Assembly: GCA_963817395.1 (NCBI GenBank)
Contig: CAWFOC010000003.1
Coordinates: 186,001 to 250,000 of the forward strand
From: CAWGYQ01 sp963817395
GTDB taxonomy: Bacteria > Acidobacteriota > Vicinamibacteria > Vicinamibacterales > CAVPJW01
Direction of reading: 5' to 3'
Length of the DNA stretch: 64,000 nucleotides
Shown: one piece after another, positions 62,735 to 64,000 of the stretch
How the letters are laid out: each line of letters opens with the position of its first letter
Numbering within the stretch: position 1 is the first letter of the stretch
Notes under the pieces: generated by a model
The model's input: only the letters and a program-made list of their open reading frames with translations
The model's database searches: none
What the model was told of the DNA's origin: nothing
Program-made: the position numbers and the translations under genes

Positions 62735-64000
62735 GCCTCGACCTCGTCCTGCTCGTCCTGTACTCGGTGCTCCAGATAGCGATGGGCCTGTGGATTGGAC
62801 GCGCCGTGCGCGGAACGAACGACTTCTTCGTCGCCGGCCGTCGACTGAACGGCTCCCTGCTCTTTGCCACGATGCTCGCCGCGAACATCGGCGCCGGGTC
62901 GACAGTCGGAGCGGCCGGACTCGGGTATCGCGACGGTCTCAGCGCCTGGTGGTGGGTGGGGTCGGCCGGGCTCGGCTCGCTCGTGCTGGCCTTCTGGGTT
63001 GGTCCCACGATTCGATCGATCGCCGAGCGGCACGATCTGAAGACGGTCGGCGATTTCCTCGAGCTTCGTTACAACCGCGCGATTCGCGGCACGGTCGCTT
63101 CCCTGCTCTGGCTGGGATCGCTCGCCATTCTCGCCGGACAGCTCATTGCGCTGTCCTGGATCCTGAACGTCGTGGCCGGCGTGCCCAAATGGGTCGGCTG
63201 TCTCGTCGGTGGCGCCGTGATGACCACCTATTTCACGGCGGGAGGCCTGCTGACGTCGGCATGGGTGAACGTGGTGCAGCTCATCGTGCTGCTCGCGGGG
63301 TTTGCCGTGGCTCTGCCAGTGATGCTCGGCCCCGTCAACGGGCTCGAGGGACTGCGCGCCGCCACGGCGGCACCCGCGTCGTACTGGAATTTCTGGGAGG
63401 GGGGAGCGTCAGGGTGGCGCTACCTCGCCGTGCTCGGCCCGGCGTTTTTCATCTCTCCAGGCTTACTCCAAAAAGTGTACGGCGCGCGCGACAGCCGCGC
63501 GGTGCGGACCGGTGTCGGGATCAACGCGATTGTGCTGCTGGTCTTTGCCTTCTTCCCGACACTGCTCGGCATGATTGCCCGCGCGCTCCATCCGGGTCTC
63601 CCCAATCCCGAGCTCGCGCTCCCCACACTGCTGACGACGGGTGTGTCGCCATTCATCGGCAGCCTCGGGCTCGCCGCCCTCGTGTCCGCCGAGATCAGCA
63701 CCTGCGACGCGATTCTCTTCATGCTGTCCACCTCGCTGTCGCAGGATCTCTACAAGCGCTTCGTCAGACCGGACGCCGACGATCGACGCGTGCTGCGCGT
63801 GGCGCGGATCGCCGCGATCGCGGGAGCTCTTTGCGGAGTGCTGCTGGCCATCGTGATACCGACGATCATCGGAGCGCTCGGCCGTCTTCTATTCGCTGCT
63901 CACCGTCAGCCTGTTCGTGCCGCTGATGGCTGGCCTTTACGTGAGACGCTTCGGCACGACGGAGGCCGCCTCGGCCATCGGGTGCGGGATCACGGTGCTG
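62731..64000 (+). CDS. Sodium/solute symporter family protein, 3' end outside (frameshifted)
   Basis: An SSS-family transporter with at least ten helices visible. NDFFVAGRRLNGSLLFATMLAANIGAGSTVGAAGLGY, WWWVGSAGLGSLVLAFWVGP, TVGDFLELRYNR and YFTAGGLLTSAWVNVVQLIVLLAG are SSS motifs (sodium site in helices 1 and 8, ALVSAEISTCDAILFMLSTSLSQDLYKR). One extra C near 63883 breaks the frame; repair continues IGALGVFYSLLTVSLFVPLMAGLYVRRFG to the window edge. Substrate unknown (sugar, amino acid or carboxylate). It is coupled to the P1 peptidase, which may generate its substrate. Confidence 0.85.
   Translation, partial: MSLDLVLLVLYSVLQIAMGLWIGRAVRGTNDFFVAGRRLNGSLLFATMLAANIGAGSTVGAAGLGYRDGLSAWWWVGSAGLGSLVLAFWVGPTIRSIAERHDLKTVGDFLELRYNRAIRGTVASLLWLGSLAILAGQLIALSWILNVVAGVPKWVGCLVGGAVMTTYFTAGGLLTSAWVNVVQLIVLLAGFAVALPVMLGPVNGLEGLRAATAAPASYWNFWEGGASGWRYLAVLGPAFFISPGLLQKVYGARDSRAVRTGVGINAIVLLVFAFFPTLLGMIARALHPGLPNPELALPTLLTTGVSPFIGSLGLAALVSAEISTCDAILFMLSTSLSQDLYKRFVRPDADDRRVLRVARIAAIAGALCGVLLAIVIPTIIGALGRLLFAAHRQPVRAADGWPLRETLRHDGGRLGHRVRDHGA

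Overview
The window is GC-rich, very densely coded bacterial chromosome with little intergenic DNA. No rRNA, tRNA, CRISPR array, insertion sequence, phage gene or replication origin was seen, and no convincing rho-independent terminator. The cell is Gram-negative: the window has a LolA-like protein, an outer-membrane beta-barrel, TolC-type export adaptors, lipoproteins and squalene genes (hpnC, hpnD, hpnE). The gene mix (many FtsX-like permeases, DmpA-type P1 peptidases, a fused two-domain ketoacid dehydrogenase E1, a long ThyX, M20 and M28 peptidases) suggests Acidobacteriota, perhaps Vicinamibacteria. That placement is inference; there is no taxonomic marker here.

Layout. 1-4937: surface-polysaccharide type genes (NoeA-like protein, a deleted methyltransferase, GNAT acyltransferase, a 47-residue small gene, WalW-type deacetylase, GT4 glycosyltransferase). 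4978-9045: yqeY, murJ, a fosmidomycin-resistance-type MFS pump and a rhomboid protease. 9050-14516 (minus): cupin, SDR, lemA, M48 protease, M28 peptidase and DoxX. 14810-25686 (plus): ketoacid dehydrogenase E1, secreted propeller, P1 peptidase, ABC exporter, two hydrolases, acyl-CoA dehydrogenase, DUF1684 lipoprotein and a SirB1-like protein. 25762-33322 (minus): an operator-controlled operon with ABC ATPase, FtsX-like permease, LolA-like protein, beta-barrel, metallo-hydrolase and dipeptidase. 33441-40407: glutaredoxin, thioesterase, MFS pump, thyX, def, NUDIX, lacD and thiI. 40432-43621: hpnC-hpnD-hpnE. 43682-45899: hypothetical membrane protein, cobalamin adenosyltransferase, mutY and mutT. 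46079-48536: a small KASIII/ACP/ACP-LnmK biosynthetic cluster. 48579-50502: a second GNAT plus methyltransferase cassette. 50483-64000: ygfZ, an unusual hydrolase, a MacA plus two-permease exporter, FHA protein, metallo-hydrolase, receiver-like protein, threonine dehydratase, exported PIMT, M20 deacylase, a second P1 peptidase and a sodium/solute symporter.

The sequence carries many single-base frameshifts. I count 29 in 21 genes, 26 of them one extra base, often in a short homopolymer, and they hit housekeeping genes such as murJ, def and thyX. Most are best read as sequencing or assembly errors, and the repaired coordinates here span both sides of each break. The repaired lengths fit whole codons every time, which supports the repairs.

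The most interesting parts are the KASIII/ACP/ACP-LnmK cluster with its neighbouring GNAT/methyltransferase cassette and the truncated second cassette at the left end; the Lol-like trans-envelope operon with an operator inside its promoter; and a recurring leaderless promoter layout in which a -10 box sits exactly 6 nt before the start codon.
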